From: Saccharothrix sp. NRRL B-16348
Lineage (GTDB): Bacteria; Actinomycetota; Actinomycetes; Mycobacteriales; Pseudonocardiaceae
Direction of reading: 5' to 3'
Length of the DNA stretch: 64,000 nucleotides
NCBI RefSeq assembly: GCF_001280085.1
Contig: NZ_LGED01000257.1
Coordinates: forward strand, 98,566 to 162,565
Of this stretch, positions 18,101 to 27,068 are shown one piece after another. The number at the start of each line of letters is the position of its first letter. Position 1 is the first letter of the stretch. A program made the translations under genes and the position numbers. The notes beneath the pieces are model-generated. The model worked only from the letters and a program-made list of their open reading frames with translations. It did no database searches and was not told the DNA's origin.

Positions 18101-20053
18101 GGCGGTCCGCAACGCGGTGAAGTACTCCTGGAACGTGTGGTGCGTGAACACCAGCTCCGGGCCCTTCGTGCCGACGAGCCCGGTGCGGACCAGCAGATCC
18201 CTGACCAGCTCGCGCCACCGGTGGTCGGTGATGCCGGCGGCCGGTTTCCGGTCGCCCAGGTACCCCAGCGCCAGGTCGAGCAACGAGTGCTCCGAGCCCT
18301 CGTGCCGCGAAGCCGCGATGTTCGCGATCAGGTTCTTGCGATCGCCCATGAGGTCGGCCACCACGTCGTCGCGGCCGGGGCACTCCCGCAGCATCTCGCG
18401 CAGCTGGTCGGTCACCCTGAGCTTGTGGTCCTGCTCGTGCAGCAGCTTGTCGACGAACTGCCGGTACAGCTCCGTCCGCCCACCCGGCAGCGGGCGGTCG
18501 GGGTGGTCCACGTACATGGCCCAGGTCATCGTCGCCAGCAGCGGGGTGCGGCACAGCTCGTGCAGGGAGCTGCCCGACAGCTGGCCGACGAACCGCCGCG
18601 CGTCGGCCGCGGGGTCGGGGGAGTCGCGCTTCTCGAACAGCTTCGTGGCGAAGGCGGCCAGCTCGTCCGGGTCGAACGGCTGCAACTCGTACACCGCGTC
18701 GCCGATGGCGGCGAACTCGAGTTCCTGGTCGGACAACGGCCGGCTGGCGATCACGATCCGCAGGCAGCCCTTCTCCGCCATCGCGTGGGACAGGCGGGTG
18801 AGCAGCTTGCGGCGCGACTCCGGGTCCAGCACCTCGTCCACGCCGTCCACGAGCACCAGCCAGTCCACGCCCGGCATCGGCTGCCGGTGCAGGGCGTCCG
18901 GCGGCAGCGGCTCCTGCAGGTAGTCGACCAGGTCCTGGGACAGCACGGTGGCCACGGCGGTGGCGAGGGGACCGGGCGTCTCGGCGAGGCGGGTCGCGGA
19001 CAGCCGCGCCGGCACGAAGTCCGGTGACGCGGAACCGGGCGCGGGCCGGAGCCACTTCCGCGCCGCGTCCGCCACGAGGAAGTTCAGCAGGCTCGACTTG
19101 CCCGCGCCGGGCCCGCCGGTCAGCACCGCGTTGTCGTGCTGCGACAGCAGTTTCGTCGCGTGCACGGCCTCGATCTTGCGCTCACGGTCACGGTGCTTCT
19201 CGTGCTCGTCGGACCCGCGGCGCTCCGCGACCCTCGACGTGACCTTCTGCTCGACGTACAGGTCGATCAACGGCGGCGCGATGTGCACCGGAACCGCGTA
19301 CGGGAAGTCGCGCGCCTGCTCCTGCGCCGCCCTCAGGTAGTCGAACAGCTTCGGCGACGGTCTCTCCCAGCGACCCGCGAGCACCTGCTCGTGGGTGAGC
19401 GCGTCCAGCCAGGAGCGCTCGACCGAGCCTCCGAGTTCGGCGGCCAGGATCGCGCCGTACTCCGCGGCGATGAGCGTGGCGGTGACGAGGCGTGCGCCGA
19501 GGTCGGTGCGGCTGTCCCTCGTCGCGCGCACCAGGCCGACGACACCGCCCGTTCGCCGGTTCAACACGGGGGCGCCGCTCAACCCGGGTTGGGCCTGCCC
19601 CTGCGACAGCTTGTGCAGGACGGATCCGGCGGACCGGGACGGCCCCTCGTACCGGAACGCGACCGAGTCCCCGGCGCGGTAGGAGCCCTGGGGGTACCCG
19701 TAGGCCCACAGGTCGTCGCCGATCTCGACCACGTCACGCAGCTCCACCCATGCGTCCGGGAGGTCGTCGCCGACCGCCCGGAGCAGCGCCAGGTCCGGTC
19801 CCCGGCCCTCCGCCCACGGCCTGATCCACTCGGGGACCACCCGGAGGTCGAGCTTCCGGCCCTGCGAGACGCCGCGCACGGACTCGGCCTTGGGCGTGCC
19901 GGCCTGGTCGGCCACGACGTGCGCGCAGGTGATCACGAGGCCGGGCGCGACGAAGACGCCCGAGCCGAGTTCGGGTTGGGTCTTGTCCGGAACCGTGATG
20001 GCCACCGAGGCGGCCATCAGCTGCTCCGCGAGCCCTAAGCCTCTGGCGTCCAC
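15170..20053 (-). CDS. Trypsin-like protease - NACHT NTPase - helical repeat protein (conflict system)
   Basis: A 1627-residue STAND-type protein. Residues 15-210 form a trypsin-like domain with His45 (TCAHVVA), Asp87 (GPDLALLR) and Ser159 (QPGLSGAP). The NACHT NTPase has Walker A GGPGAGKS (313-320) and Walker B VLVDGVDEVLD (400-410). From about residue 700 to the end there are degenerate HEAT/TPR-like helical repeats of about 35-40 residues, the usual sensor region. It presumably senses a ligand and unleashes proteolysis, as in bacterial NLR-like defence. GTG 20053 overlaps the Trypco1 stop by 19 bases; ATG 20017 has a better GGAG site and is an alternative. Function is inferred from architecture. 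Confidence 0.85.
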   Translation of the reverse strand: MDARGLGLAEQLMAASVAITVPDKTQPELGSGVFVAPGLVITCAHVVADQAGTPKAESVRGVSQGRKLDLRVVPEWIRPWAEGRGPDLALLRAVGDDLPDAWVELRDVVEIGDDLWAYGYPQGSYRAGDSVAFRYEGPSRSAGSVLHKLSQGQAQPGLSGAPVLNRRTGGVVGLVRATRDSRTDLGARLVTATLIAAEYGAILAAELGGSVERSWLDALTHEQVLAGRWERPSPKLFDYLRAAQEQARDFPYAVPVHIAPPLIDLYVEQKVTSRVAERRGSDEHEKHRDRERKIEAVHATKLLSQHDNAVLTGGPGAGKSSLLNFLVADAARKWLRPAPGSASPDFVPARLSATRLAETPGPLATAVATVLSQDLVDYLQEPLPPDALHRQPMPGVDWLVLVDGVDEVLDPESRRKLLTRLSHAMAEKGCLRIVIASRPLSDQELEFAAIGDAVYELQPFDPDELAAFATKLFEKRDSPDPAADARRFVGQLSGSSLHELCRTPLLATMTWAMYVDHPDRPLPGGRTELYRQFVDKLLHEQDHKLRVTDQLREMLRECPGRDDVVADLMGDRKNLIANIAASRHEGSEHSLLDLALGYLGDRKPAAGITDHRWRELVRDLLVRTGLVGTKGPELVFTHHTFQEYFTALRTAAMHTPPGEEGRLVLERGIRPNQQTVTLFLAGHWALQGVDLSETVVWLLRRGGKQLDLAAAIIVDGVPVSAECTEELVTSLGIMTRTKISSEVLRTFKKIAAHLDVGLLHRITASEHTDPLVRMIALLTASRRTGADDVLRAMHPMVQVHKGDLQHLLSAVDLLNEHAFRSSALALLRSEASPRSRSDELDVAQRLYQLGEAAQATEIVLRVLTQTGHRVHSVIRAAQLLIRHDSALGVEHLLRITGSPALSTYDKYRCAGTLATAGAVDDARDLFRQVLRDPTVDELDLCWAAAELGELGFRGEAVTALTEAALSPYRTTKFRLDVIEQLRELGALGTELTPVLIAVRDDPTANTRQRINAVAVLGAVNGSTDLVAELLRLAELPGSRTDAVAVATKLLELKAPVVATELLRKVLTDAYVHDVARAAMALVDLGLLDEAAAPLRAVVHDRHRPIHARCSALSSLRMFHTDASDARAIEEVAGSPAMPVAVRIQALQRLADLPENQWAVDQLRHWTYSREAEVGQRLDAAKSLRQYDNADTWAKLSLHHLAHPDVPLVTAMSVLTATPREAWDDKVHRAVTELGGRDAVPASQLDSVRHILINTWSAAELRAVALDPAAPADMRLRACQRLRDRFSDEFSDAGLSGVVLDVAERSDTSPDELFAAATLLLDLGPPDRGMELLRRLAGDSTRPADKAAAAGTLLRRAEFDIALDALREVLAAREWADGVYGGAVISLASIGLVDEAVEALRTFIALVEKPISERFAAAGRLASLGHHEEAVATLDDLAAAATSTDIVAIAAELARVGETPRANELCAQVVLAEDSGENDHLRATELLCRRDPAGARDANRRAIEAGARPRRWAGSWAVLARYGYEREAAERLRAVAYDVAEPVEDRIACAIALADAGSWLGEALSLVRVMLRELEPAPREVITCAGFLSKAGEWSEAIALLDRLDVDSLDDELTKRLDEVPVRTLFYR

Positions 20054-20373
20054 TCCGCGACCACCTTGATGTTGGCCTTGGCCGACCCCTTGACCAGGAT
20101 CGCGGTCAGCTTGCCGGACTCGACGCCGACCTCGAAGCCGAACTCGAGGGTGATCTTGTCGGGCTTGATCTTCCGGAACCCGCCGGCGATGGCGTCGCTG
20201 ACGGTGTCGGTGATGGCGGACAGCGAACTGGTGAAGTCGTCGAGCGACGGGAGTCGGGCGGAGACCTCTTCCTCGTCGCTCCCCGCGATCCGGTCCACGT
20301 CGACGTAGGCGACCTGGTCCCCGATCCGGACCTGCACCCGCTCTTTCCGGCCGCCGTCCAGCACCTCGTCCAT
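20035..20373 (-). CDS. Trypco1 / CU044_2847 family small protein
   Basis: A 112-residue protein with the family signature KPDKITLEFGFEVGVESGKL and then TAILVKGSAKANIKVVAEW. The family is known as trypsin-co-occurring domain 1 because it neighbours trypsin-NTPase conflict genes. The N-terminus carries beta strands (VQVRIGDQVAYVDVD) and the middle an amphipathic helix (SLDDFTSSLSAITDTVSDAI). I chose ATG 20373, preceded by GAGAGGGG; an upstream in-frame start at 20409 lacks support. It overlaps the protease-NACHT gene, so the two are co-translated. It may be a regulator or substrate of the protease; the exact role is unknown. Confidence 0.85.
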   Translation of the reverse strand: MDEVLDGGRKERVQVRIGDQVAYVDVDRIAGSDEEEVSARLPSLDDFTSSLSAITDTVSDAIAGGFRKIKPDKITLEFGFEVGVESGKLTAILVKGSAKANIKVVAEWTPEA

Positions 20374-20531
20374 TTCCGTGCCCCTCTCGACGTGGATCAT
20401 GACGCGCACGCTGGTTGTCGCCCGTCGCGGACCGGGCGTTACAGCGGGTGACGGGTGCCGGCGCGTCTGGCGGGTTGCCAGATCCGGTCTAGCGGGTGAT
20501 CTCGCGCCTCCTGGGTGAGAGGAGGTGGCAC

Positions 20532-21080
20532 ATGGAGACCCTGCGCATCGCGGTGATCATCGGCAGCACTCGCGAGGGACGCGTCGGCGACGGTGTCGGT
20601 CGGTGGGTCGCCGAGGTCGCGGCGCAGCGGGACGACGTCGAGCCGGTCGTGCTGGACCTCGCCGACTACGACTTCCCGCCGTGCTACCCGAGCAGGCCCA
20701 CGCCGGAGGTCCGGCGGTTCACCGGGCAGATCGCGGACGCGGACGGGTTCGTCGTGGTCACCCCTGAGTACAACCGCAGCTTCCCGGCTTCCCTCAAGCA
20801 GGCCATCGACTACGCCTACGACGAGTGGCACGCCAAGCCGGCCGGGTTCGTCTCCTACGGCTACCGCTCCGAGGGTTTTCACGCCGTCGAGCAGCTCCGA
20901 ACAGTTTTCACCGAGTTGCACGTCATGACAGTGCGAACGGGCGTCAGCGTGAACCTGCTCGCCGACGAACCGCTCGACACCGAGCACCGCCGCCGTGTCG
21001 CGGAAGCGATGTTCGACCAGCTCACCTGGTGGGCGTCGGCCCTCAAGGACGCCCGCACCCGACGCCCCTACGTCTCCTAG
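20532..21080 (+). CDS. NADPH-dependent FMN reductase family protein
   Basis: A 182-residue flavodoxin-like reductase: IAVIIGSTREGRVGDGVGRW (FMN phosphate loop), VVVTPEYNRSFPASLKQAID and YGYRSEGFHAVEQLRTVF are hallmark segments of the azoreductase/chromate-reductase-like group. ATG 20532 is preceded by GGAGG. It lies 30 bases upstream of the ABC exporter and could be cotranscribed, suggesting redox detoxification together with export; that link is inference. Confidence 0.85.
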   Translation: METLRIAVIIGSTREGRVGDGVGRWVAEVAAQRDDVEPVVLDLADYDFPPCYPSRPTPEVRRFTGQIADADGFVVVTPEYNRSFPASLKQAIDYAYDEWHAKPAGFVSYGYRSEGFHAVEQLRTVFTELHVMTVRTGVSVNLLADEPLDTEHRRRVAEAMFDQLTWWASALKDARTRRPYVS

Positions 21081-21110
21081 CTGTGTCTCACCAAGAAGGG
21101 GAAAAACCTC

Positions 21111-22061
21111 ATGAACGCCATCGAAACGTCGGGCCTGGTCAAGGTCTTCGGCGACACCCGCGCGGTGGACGGCGTCGACCTGACCGTGCCCGCCGGGACG
21201 GTGTACGGCCTGCTCGGTCCGAACGGCGCGGGCAAGACCACCACGGTGCGCATGCTCGCCACCCTGCTCCGACCGGACGGAGGGGAGGCGCGCGTGTTCG
21301 GTCACGACCTGCGCTCCGAACCGGACGTGGTCCGCCAGATGGTCAGCCTCACCGGCCAGTACGCCTCCGTCGACGAGGACCTGACCGGCACCGAGAACCT
21401 GATCCTGCTGAGCAGGCTCCTCGGCCACACCCGCGCGCACTCCCGCGCACGGGCCGCGCAGCTGCTGGAGGCGTTCGGGCTCACCGAGGCGGCGGGCAAG
21501 CAGGTCAAGCACTACTCGGGCGGCATGCGCCGCCGGCTGGACATCGCGGCCAGCATCCTCAACACGCCGAAGCTGCTGTTCCTGGACGAGCCGACCACCG
21601 GTCTCGACCCGCGCAGCCGCAACCAGGTGTGGGACATCGTCCGCGCGGTCGTCGCGCACGGCACCACCGTGCTGCTGACCACGCAGTACCTGGACGAGGC
21701 CGACCAGCTCGCGTCCCGCATCGCGGTGATCGACCGCGGCAAGGTCATCGCCGAGGGCACGAAGGGCGAGCTGAAGGCGTCGGTCGGGGTCGGCGCGGTG
21801 CACCTGCGCCTGCGTGACGCCGACCAGCGCGAACGGGCGCGGCAGGTGCTGGCCGGTGCGCTGGAGGCCGACGTGCAGCTCGACTCCGACCCGGTCGCGC
21901 TGACCGCGCGGCTGACCGGCCGGGCCACCGAGCAGGCCGCCGAGGCGTTGGCCCAACTCGCCCGCGAGGGCATCACCGTCGACACGTTCTCCCTCGGCCA
22001 GCCCAGCCTGGACGAGGTCTTCCTGGCCCTCACCGACAAGAAGAAGGAGGCGGCGGCGTGA
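21111..22061 (+). CDS. ABC exporter ATP-binding protein, daunorubicin-resistance (DrrA) type
   Basis: A 316-residue ATPase: Walker [13 protein letters not shown], signature [13 protein letters not shown], Walker [14 protein letters not shown] and an H-loop position occupied by TTQYLDEAD, as in DrrA. The C-terminal extension (about residues 220-310) ends [15 protein letters not shown], the DrrA-specific C-terminal motif. It energises the permease encoded by the overlapping next gene (GTGA). A likely role is drug or metabolite efflux; the substrate is unknown. Confidence 0.9.
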   Translation: MNAIETSGLVKVFGDTRAVDGVDLTVPAGTVYGLLGPNGAGKTTTVRMLATLLRPDGGEARVFGHDLRSEPDVVRQMVSLTGQYASVDEDLTGTENLILLSRLLGHTRAHSRARAAQLLEAFGLTEAAGKQVKHYSGGMRRRLDIAASILNTPKLLFLDEPTTGLDPRSRNQVWDIVRAVVAHGTTVLLTTQYLDEADQLASRIAVIDRGKVIAEGTKGELKASVGVGAVHLRLRDADQRERARQVLAGALEADVQLDSDPVALTARLTGRATEQAAEALAQLAREGITVDTFSLGQPSLDEVFLALTDKKKEAAA

Positions 22062-22900
22062 CCGTCACCAAGGAAGCCGAACTCCTGCCCGCGCCCAAGG
22101 CGGAGGACCTGGCGGCGGTGCTGCTGGAGACCGTGCGGCCGAGCCGACCGAGCGCGCTGTCGGCGTCGCTCACGTTCGGCTGGCGCGCCGTGCTCAAGAT
22201 CAAGCACGTGCCCGAGCAGCTGTTCGACGTCACCGCGTTCCCGATCATGATGATCCTGATGTTCACCTACCTGTTCGGCGGCGCGCTCGCCGGGTCGCCG
22301 GGGGAGTACATCCAGTACCTGCTGCCCGGCATCACGGTGACCAGCGTCGTGATGATCACCATGTACACGGGTGTCGCGGTGAACACCGACATCGAGAAGG
22401 GCGTGTTCGACCGGTTCCGCACGCTGCCGATCTGGCGGCCCGCGCCGATGGTCGGCTACATCCTGGGCGACCTGCTGCGGTACGTGCTGGCGTCCGCCGT
22501 GATCATGGTGGTCGGCCTCATCCTGGGCTTCCGGCCCGGTGGCGGGTTCGTCGGCGTCGTGCTCGGCGTGGCCGTGCTGGTGGCGTTCTCGTTCGCCTTC
22601 TCGTGGGTGTGGACCATGTTCGGCCTGCTGATGCGCAGCGAGAAGTCCGTGATGGGCATCAGCATGCTCTTCCTGTTCCCGCTGACGTTCCTGTCCAGCG
22701 TCTACGTCGACCCGGCGACGATGCCGGGCTGGCTGCAGTCGTTCGTCAACGTCAACCCGATCAGCACGCTGGCCGAGGCGGTGCGCGCGCTGATGGCGGG
22801 CGGCTTCGACGGCGACGCGATGATGTGGACGTTCGGCTACGGCATCGTGTTCACCGCCGTGTTCGGCGCCCTGACGATGCGCCTGTACAACCGGAAGTGA
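22058..22900 (+). CDS. ABC-2 type permease, DrrB-like
   Basis: A 280-residue membrane protein with six predicted helices: [39 protein letters not shown], then [20 protein letters not shown] (cytoplasmic coupling loop typical of DrrB) and [18 protein letters not shown]. The GTG start overlaps the ATPase stop, showing translational coupling. It forms the membrane half of the exporter. A terminator hairpin follows directly. Confidence 0.9.
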   Translation: MTVTKEAELLPAPKAEDLAAVLLETVRPSRPSALSASLTFGWRAVLKIKHVPEQLFDVTAFPIMMILMFTYLFGGALAGSPGEYIQYLLPGITVTSVVMITMYTGVAVNTDIEKGVFDRFRTLPIWRPAPMVGYILGDLLRYVLASAVIMVVGLILGFRPGGGFVGVVLGVAVLVAFSFAFSWVWTMFGLLMRSEKSVMGISMLFLFPLTFLSSVYVDPATMPGWLQSFVNVNPISTLAEAVRALMAGGFDGDAMMWTFGYGIVFTAVFGALTMRLYNRK

Positions 22901-22905
22901 CCACC

Positions 22906-22946
22906 ACGCGGAGGTCGTGCCCTCGTCCGGGGCACGGCCTCCGCGT
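22906..22946. terminator. Hairpin terminator between convergent ABC permease and terC
   Basis: ACGCGGAGGTCGTGCC pairs with the downstream GGCACGGCCTCCGCGT in a 16-base stem with one mismatch and a short loop. It sits between two convergent genes and can serve both. Confidence 0.7.
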
Positions 22947-22952
22947 CGTGGT

Positions 22953-23960
22953 TCACCGGTCGTGGTCGTCCTCACCGCCGTGGTGCGCGCGGAGCGAACC
23001 CGGGTGCGCCTTGGCGGTGGGGTCGTTCCTCGTCTTGACCAGGCTCGCCACGGTCACCACGAGCAGCACCACGATGATCACGGCGAGGCTGAGCGGTGTC
23101 GGGATCTCCGGGACGCGGTCGTCGACGTCGACGTGCGCCCAGTGCAGGATCAGCTTGACGCCGATGAACGCCAGGATCAGCGAGAGCCCGGTGGACAGGT
23201 ACACCAGCCGGTCGAGCAGGCCCTGGACCAGGAAGAACAGCGCCCGCAGGCCGAGCAGCGCGAACGCGTTGGCGGTGAAGACGATGTAGGGCTCCTCCGT
23301 GACGCCGAAGACGGCGGGGATGGAGTCCAGCGCGAACAGCAGGTCGATGCTGCCGATCGCGAGCAGCACGATGAACAGCGGGGTGACCGCCCGGCGGCCG
23401 TCGAGGCGGGTGAGGAGCTTCCCGCCGACGTAGTCGTCGGTGACCGGCAGCACCCGCCGGGCGGCCCTCACCAGCACGTTGTCCTCGACCTCGGGGTCCT
23501 CGTCGCGGTGCCGGAACAGCTGCACCGCCGTGTAGACCAGCAGCAGGCCGAACAGCAGGAACATGAACGAGAACAGCGTCAGCAGGGCGGCGCCGAGCGC
23601 GATGAAGATCCCGCGCATCACCAGCGCCAGGACGATGCCGAACGTGAGCACCTTGTGCTGGTGCTCCTCCGGCACGGCGAACGTGGTCATGATGATCACG
23701 AAGACGAAGAGGTTGTCGACCGACAGGCTTTTCTCCACGATGTAGCCCGCGAAGTACTCCGTGCCGTACCCGGTGCCGTGCTGGACGGCGAACCAGACGC
23801 CGAAGGCGATCGCCACCAGGACGTAGAACACCGACCAGGCGGTCGCCTCCTTGAACCCGACCCGGTGCGGGCGCACCGCCGCGGCGATCAGGTCGACCGC
23901 GAGCAGCGCGATGATCAGGCCGATCGTGGCGGCCCAGGTGCCTACGCCGATGTCGAGCAC
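22953..23960 (-). CDS. TerC family integral membrane protein
   Basis: A 335-residue membrane protein with about nine helices and the family motifs VEKSLSVDNLFVFVIIMTTF and LLFALDSIPAVFGVTEEPYI; the acidic residues in these are thought to bind metal ions. TerC proteins act in tellurite resistance or manganese efflux and metalation of secreted proteins. GTG 23960 is fixed by GGAGG five bases upstream; an upstream in-frame ATG (23996) has no such site. A His/Asp-rich tail (AHHGGEDDHD) could bind metal. Confidence 0.85.
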   Translation of the reverse strand: MLDIGVGTWAATIGLIIALLAVDLIAAAVRPHRVGFKEATAWSVFYVLVAIAFGVWFAVQHGTGYGTEYFAGYIVEKSLSVDNLFVFVIIMTTFAVPEEHQHKVLTFGIVLALVMRGIFIALGAALLTLFSFMFLLFGLLLVYTAVQLFRHRDEDPEVEDNVLVRAARRVLPVTDDYVGGKLLTRLDGRRAVTPLFIVLLAIGSIDLLFALDSIPAVFGVTEEPYIVFTANAFALLGLRALFFLVQGLLDRLVYLSTGLSLILAFIGVKLILHWAHVDVDDRVPEIPTPLSLAVIIVVLLVVTVASLVKTRNDPTAKAHPGSLRAHHGGEDDHDR

Positions 23961-24036
23961 CGATACCTCCGCGTCCGCGTTCCCGCCCGGGATCATGCCG
24001 CAGAACGCGCCCACCCGCCGGACGGCGGGGTGTCCA

Positions 24037-27024
24037 CTAGAGCCGGAAGTGCTCGTGTCCCGAGTAGACGCACGTGGCGCCGGTCGAGACGGTGTCCCGC
24101 AGGTGGGCCGCGAGACCGGGGTGGCGGTCGTCCAGTTTGCGCAGCGTGTCGCGGATGCGCGCGGTGACGGCCTTGCGGGCCCGTTCGGCCTCGTCGCCGA
24201 GCCTGCGGGTGCGGCCGGCCAGACCGGCGGCGGCGCGCAGTTCGTCCAGCAGGGCGGCGCGCTCGCGGTCCAGGGCGGCGGCGCGGTCGTCGTCGAACGC
24301 GCGGTCGATCTCGTCGTCCAGTTGCGCCAGCCGCCGCCGGTAGCGGGACTTCGCCTCGTCGTCCAGCACCGGGTCGCCGCCCAGCCGCGCGGACGCCACC
24401 GCCTCCGGCGCGAGCAACGCCACCGCGGCCACCGGCTCGCCGGGGCTGCCCAGCAGCACGTGCAGGTCCCGCAACCCCTTGGAGTCCGGCATCCGCACGG
24501 TGACCCCGCCGTACGACAACGCCCACACGTCACCGTCGCGCCGGAACTCGCGGACGGTCCGCTCGGGCGACGACGCCGTGCCCGACTCCAGCGCGACCAC
24601 GTCCGCCGGCGCGCCCTGCGCCCGCAACGCCTCCGCCAGGTGACGCCGCGCCCGCGACACCCACGGCCGGGCCCGCATCCGCTCGGCCGACCGCGCCGCC
24701 GCGGTCAACTCCTCGACCGCGTCGTCGCACCGGCCCAGCGCCAGGTCGACCAGGCCGAGCCACAGGTCCACCGGCCCGCTGATATCGCACCCGTACAGCG
24801 ACACCAGCCACTTGCCCCGGTGCGGCGCCAGGTCGGCGCGCACCCGCGCGGCCAGCTCCCGATCACCGGTCGCGTGGGCGAACTGGGCCCGGAACCGCAG
24901 CCACAGCGGCTCGAACGACGCCTGGAACCGGTCGTCCTGGACGGGCTGGTCGAGGTGGACCCGCGCGGTCGCCACGTCACCGCGTTCCAGGGCCGTGATG
25001 CCGGCCGGCAGACCGGGGAACGGGTAGCTGCTCGCGAGCAGCTCGGGCGTCATCTCGTCCAGCTCGGCGAACCTGCCCTGCGGCAGCAGCAACGCCCACC
25101 GCAGGTGCAGGTACATCATCCGGAACCCGGTGTGGTTGCTCGCGCCCAGCTCCTCGGACCTGGCGAGCAGCGCCTCCGCCTCGGCGTACCGGCCCTGCAT
25201 CGTGGCGATGATCGACTGGTCGATCGCGGCCGAGAAGTTGAACCGGGACATGCCCAGCCGCTCCGACAGCGCGACGAACGCGTGCAGCTGGTCGACGTAG
25301 CGCGGATCGCCGAGCTCCACCAGCGCCACCCACCGGAACGAGGTGGCGAAGTGCTCGACGGTGTGGTCGCCGCTGCGCCGCGACACGGTGATCAGCTCGT
25401 CGGTCAACGCGAGCCGCTGCTCGGCGCTGCCGATGCCGGGCGTGGTGTCGTGCACCGCCCACAGGCCCGTCGCCAGCGCCTCGTCGTCGCCGCCGTTGCG
25501 CGCCGCCTCGGCGGCGTACAGGCTCATCTCCCGCGCCAGCACCTCCGTCGACGCGTCCGGCGGCGGCCCGATCAGCCGGGCGTACGCCTCCCGCACCAAG
25601 GGGGTGGCCTGGCCCTCGTCCTCGGTGAACCGGTAGACCGCCAGCGCGACCCGGGCGAACGGCTCCGGGTCGGCCAGCTCGCGCGCCCACGTCGCGGCCT
25701 CGTCGAGGATCCGCCGCCCCTCGGCCGATTCGGCGCAGTGGTACAGCTCGTTGCCGAGCTCCAACGCCACCGCGATCCGCCGCCGGGCGCCCTCGGCCCG
25801 TTCCAGCGCCCGCCGGTAGTGCCCGGCGGCCTCCTCGACGGCCATCCGGCGGCTCGCGTCCCGGGCCGCCGCCACGATCAGGTCCACCGCGCGGTCGGCG
25901 GCCAGCCGGTCGCCGGCCAGGTGCGCGTGCCGGGCCAGGTCCGCCGGGAACACCTGGTCGGCCAAGTCGCCGTCCAACGCGCGCACCACGGCCGCGTGCC
26001 GTGCGTCCACATCGGACAGCGAGCCGTACAGCGCCTCGCGCACCAGGTCGTGCGCGAACGAGAACCGACCGCCGCCCCGCCCCAGTACCAGCCTGGCCTG
26101 CGCGGCCTGGTCGAGCAGCCGATCCACCGCGGGCACCGGCAGCGACGCCGTGGCGGCCAGCACCTTGCGGTGGAACTCGTGGCCGAGCACGGCCGCCGTC
26201 GTCAGCAGGTCGCCTACCTGCGCGGGCAGCAGCGACAGCCGCCGCCGCAACGCGTCCCGCACACCGGGCGCGATCGCGGTCACCGGCCCGCCGCCGTGCC
26301 ACAGCCGTGCCGTCTGCTCGACGAAGAACGGGTTGCCGCCGGTGCGCAGGTGCACCTCGGCGACCAGGTCCGGCTCCGGCTCGCGGCCCGCCGTGCGCGC
26401 CATCAACTCGCCGACCTCGGCCGGCGCCAGACCCGTCAACGCGACCGTCGCGGCACGGCTGAGCAGCGGCGTCATCAACGGCCGCAGCGGGTGGTCCTCG
26501 GCGTCGACCTCATTGTCGCGGTAGGTGCCGATCAGCAGCACCCGTTCGAACCAGGTGTGCTGCGCGGCGAACTCCAGCAGCTTCACCGACGCCGGGTCGG
26601 CCCAGTGCAGGTCCTCCAGCACGACCAGCACCGGCCGGTGCTGCGAGACCGCCACCAACGCCGTGGTCACCGCGTCGTAGAGGGGGAAGCTCTCCGGCGT
26701 GTGCTCCGACGGCGCCTCGCCGAGCAGCACCGCCAGCGGACCGCGGTCGACCGACTCCCACTCCTCGGCGGTCGCGGCCCGGCGCAACGCCCGGATCACC
26801 TGCACCCACGGCCAGTAGCCGGGCGCGCTGTCGGAGTCCCAGCACGAGCCGCCGAGCACCAGCGCGCCCGCCCGCCGCGCCTGCTCGGCCGCGTCGGTCA
26901 CCAGCGTGGTCTTGCCGATCCCGGCCTCGCCCGCGACCAGCACCAACCCGCCGTGGCTGCCCACCGCGCGGTCGACTTCCGCGCGCAGCACCCCGGCTGG
27001 GTGGTCACGTCCGATGAGTCGCAT
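24037..27024 (-). CDS. Large AAA/STAND ATPase, LuxR-MalT-like without obvious HTH
   Basis: A 995-residue protein. The N-terminal ATPase has Walker A GEAGIGKTTL and Walker B VLVVLEDLHWADP, as in MalT/LuxR-type STAND regulators, followed by a long alpha-helical TPR-like region (about residues 350-800). Instead of a LuxR helix-turn-helix, the C-terminus has a small domain with VTVRMPDSKGLRDLHVLLGS and a charged helical region ending GATCVYSGHEHFRL. Such proteins recur in actinomycetes; whether the terminal domain binds DNA is unclear. The start ATG 27024 is the first residue of MRLIGRDHPAG, the normal beginning of these ATPases. Confidence 0.75.
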   Translation of the reverse strand: MRLIGRDHPAGVLRAEVDRAVGSHGGLVLVAGEAGIGKTTLVTDAAEQARRAGALVLGGSCWDSDSAPGYWPWVQVIRALRRAATAEEWESVDRGPLAVLLGEAPSEHTPESFPLYDAVTTALVAVSQHRPVLVVLEDLHWADPASVKLLEFAAQHTWFERVLLIGTYRDNEVDAEDHPLRPLMTPLLSRAATVALTGLAPAEVGELMARTAGREPEPDLVAEVHLRTGGNPFFVEQTARLWHGGGPVTAIAPGVRDALRRRLSLLPAQVGDLLTTAAVLGHEFHRKVLAATASLPVPAVDRLLDQAAQARLVLGRGGGRFSFAHDLVREALYGSLSDVDARHAAVVRALDGDLADQVFPADLARHAHLAGDRLAADRAVDLIVAAARDASRRMAVEEAAGHYRRALERAEGARRRIAVALELGNELYHCAESAEGRRILDEAATWARELADPEPFARVALAVYRFTEDEGQATPLVREAYARLIGPPPDASTEVLAREMSLYAAEAARNGGDDEALATGLWAVHDTTPGIGSAEQRLALTDELITVSRRSGDHTVEHFATSFRWVALVELGDPRYVDQLHAFVALSERLGMSRFNFSAAIDQSIIATMQGRYAEAEALLARSEELGASNHTGFRMMYLHLRWALLLPQGRFAELDEMTPELLASSYPFPGLPAGITALERGDVATARVHLDQPVQDDRFQASFEPLWLRFRAQFAHATGDRELAARVRADLAPHRGKWLVSLYGCDISGPVDLWLGLVDLALGRCDDAVEELTAAARSAERMRARPWVSRARRHLAEALRAQGAPADVVALESGTASSPERTVREFRRDGDVWALSYGGVTVRMPDSKGLRDLHVLLGSPGEPVAAVALLAPEAVASARLGGDPVLDDEAKSRYRRRLAQLDDEIDRAFDDDRAAALDRERAALLDELRAAAGLAGRTRRLGDEAERARKAVTARIRDTLRKLDDRHPGLAAHLRDTVSTGATCVYSGHEHFRL

Positions 27025-27068
27025 GGCAGGGTGAAACCTAGCCCATCGGACCGACAGGGTGCCGGCGT

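Noticed and set aside
20532..22900. Part of an antibiotic biosynthesis cluster
   Set aside because: Although a DrrAB-type exporter is present, no polyketide, peptide or terpene synthase lies nearby.
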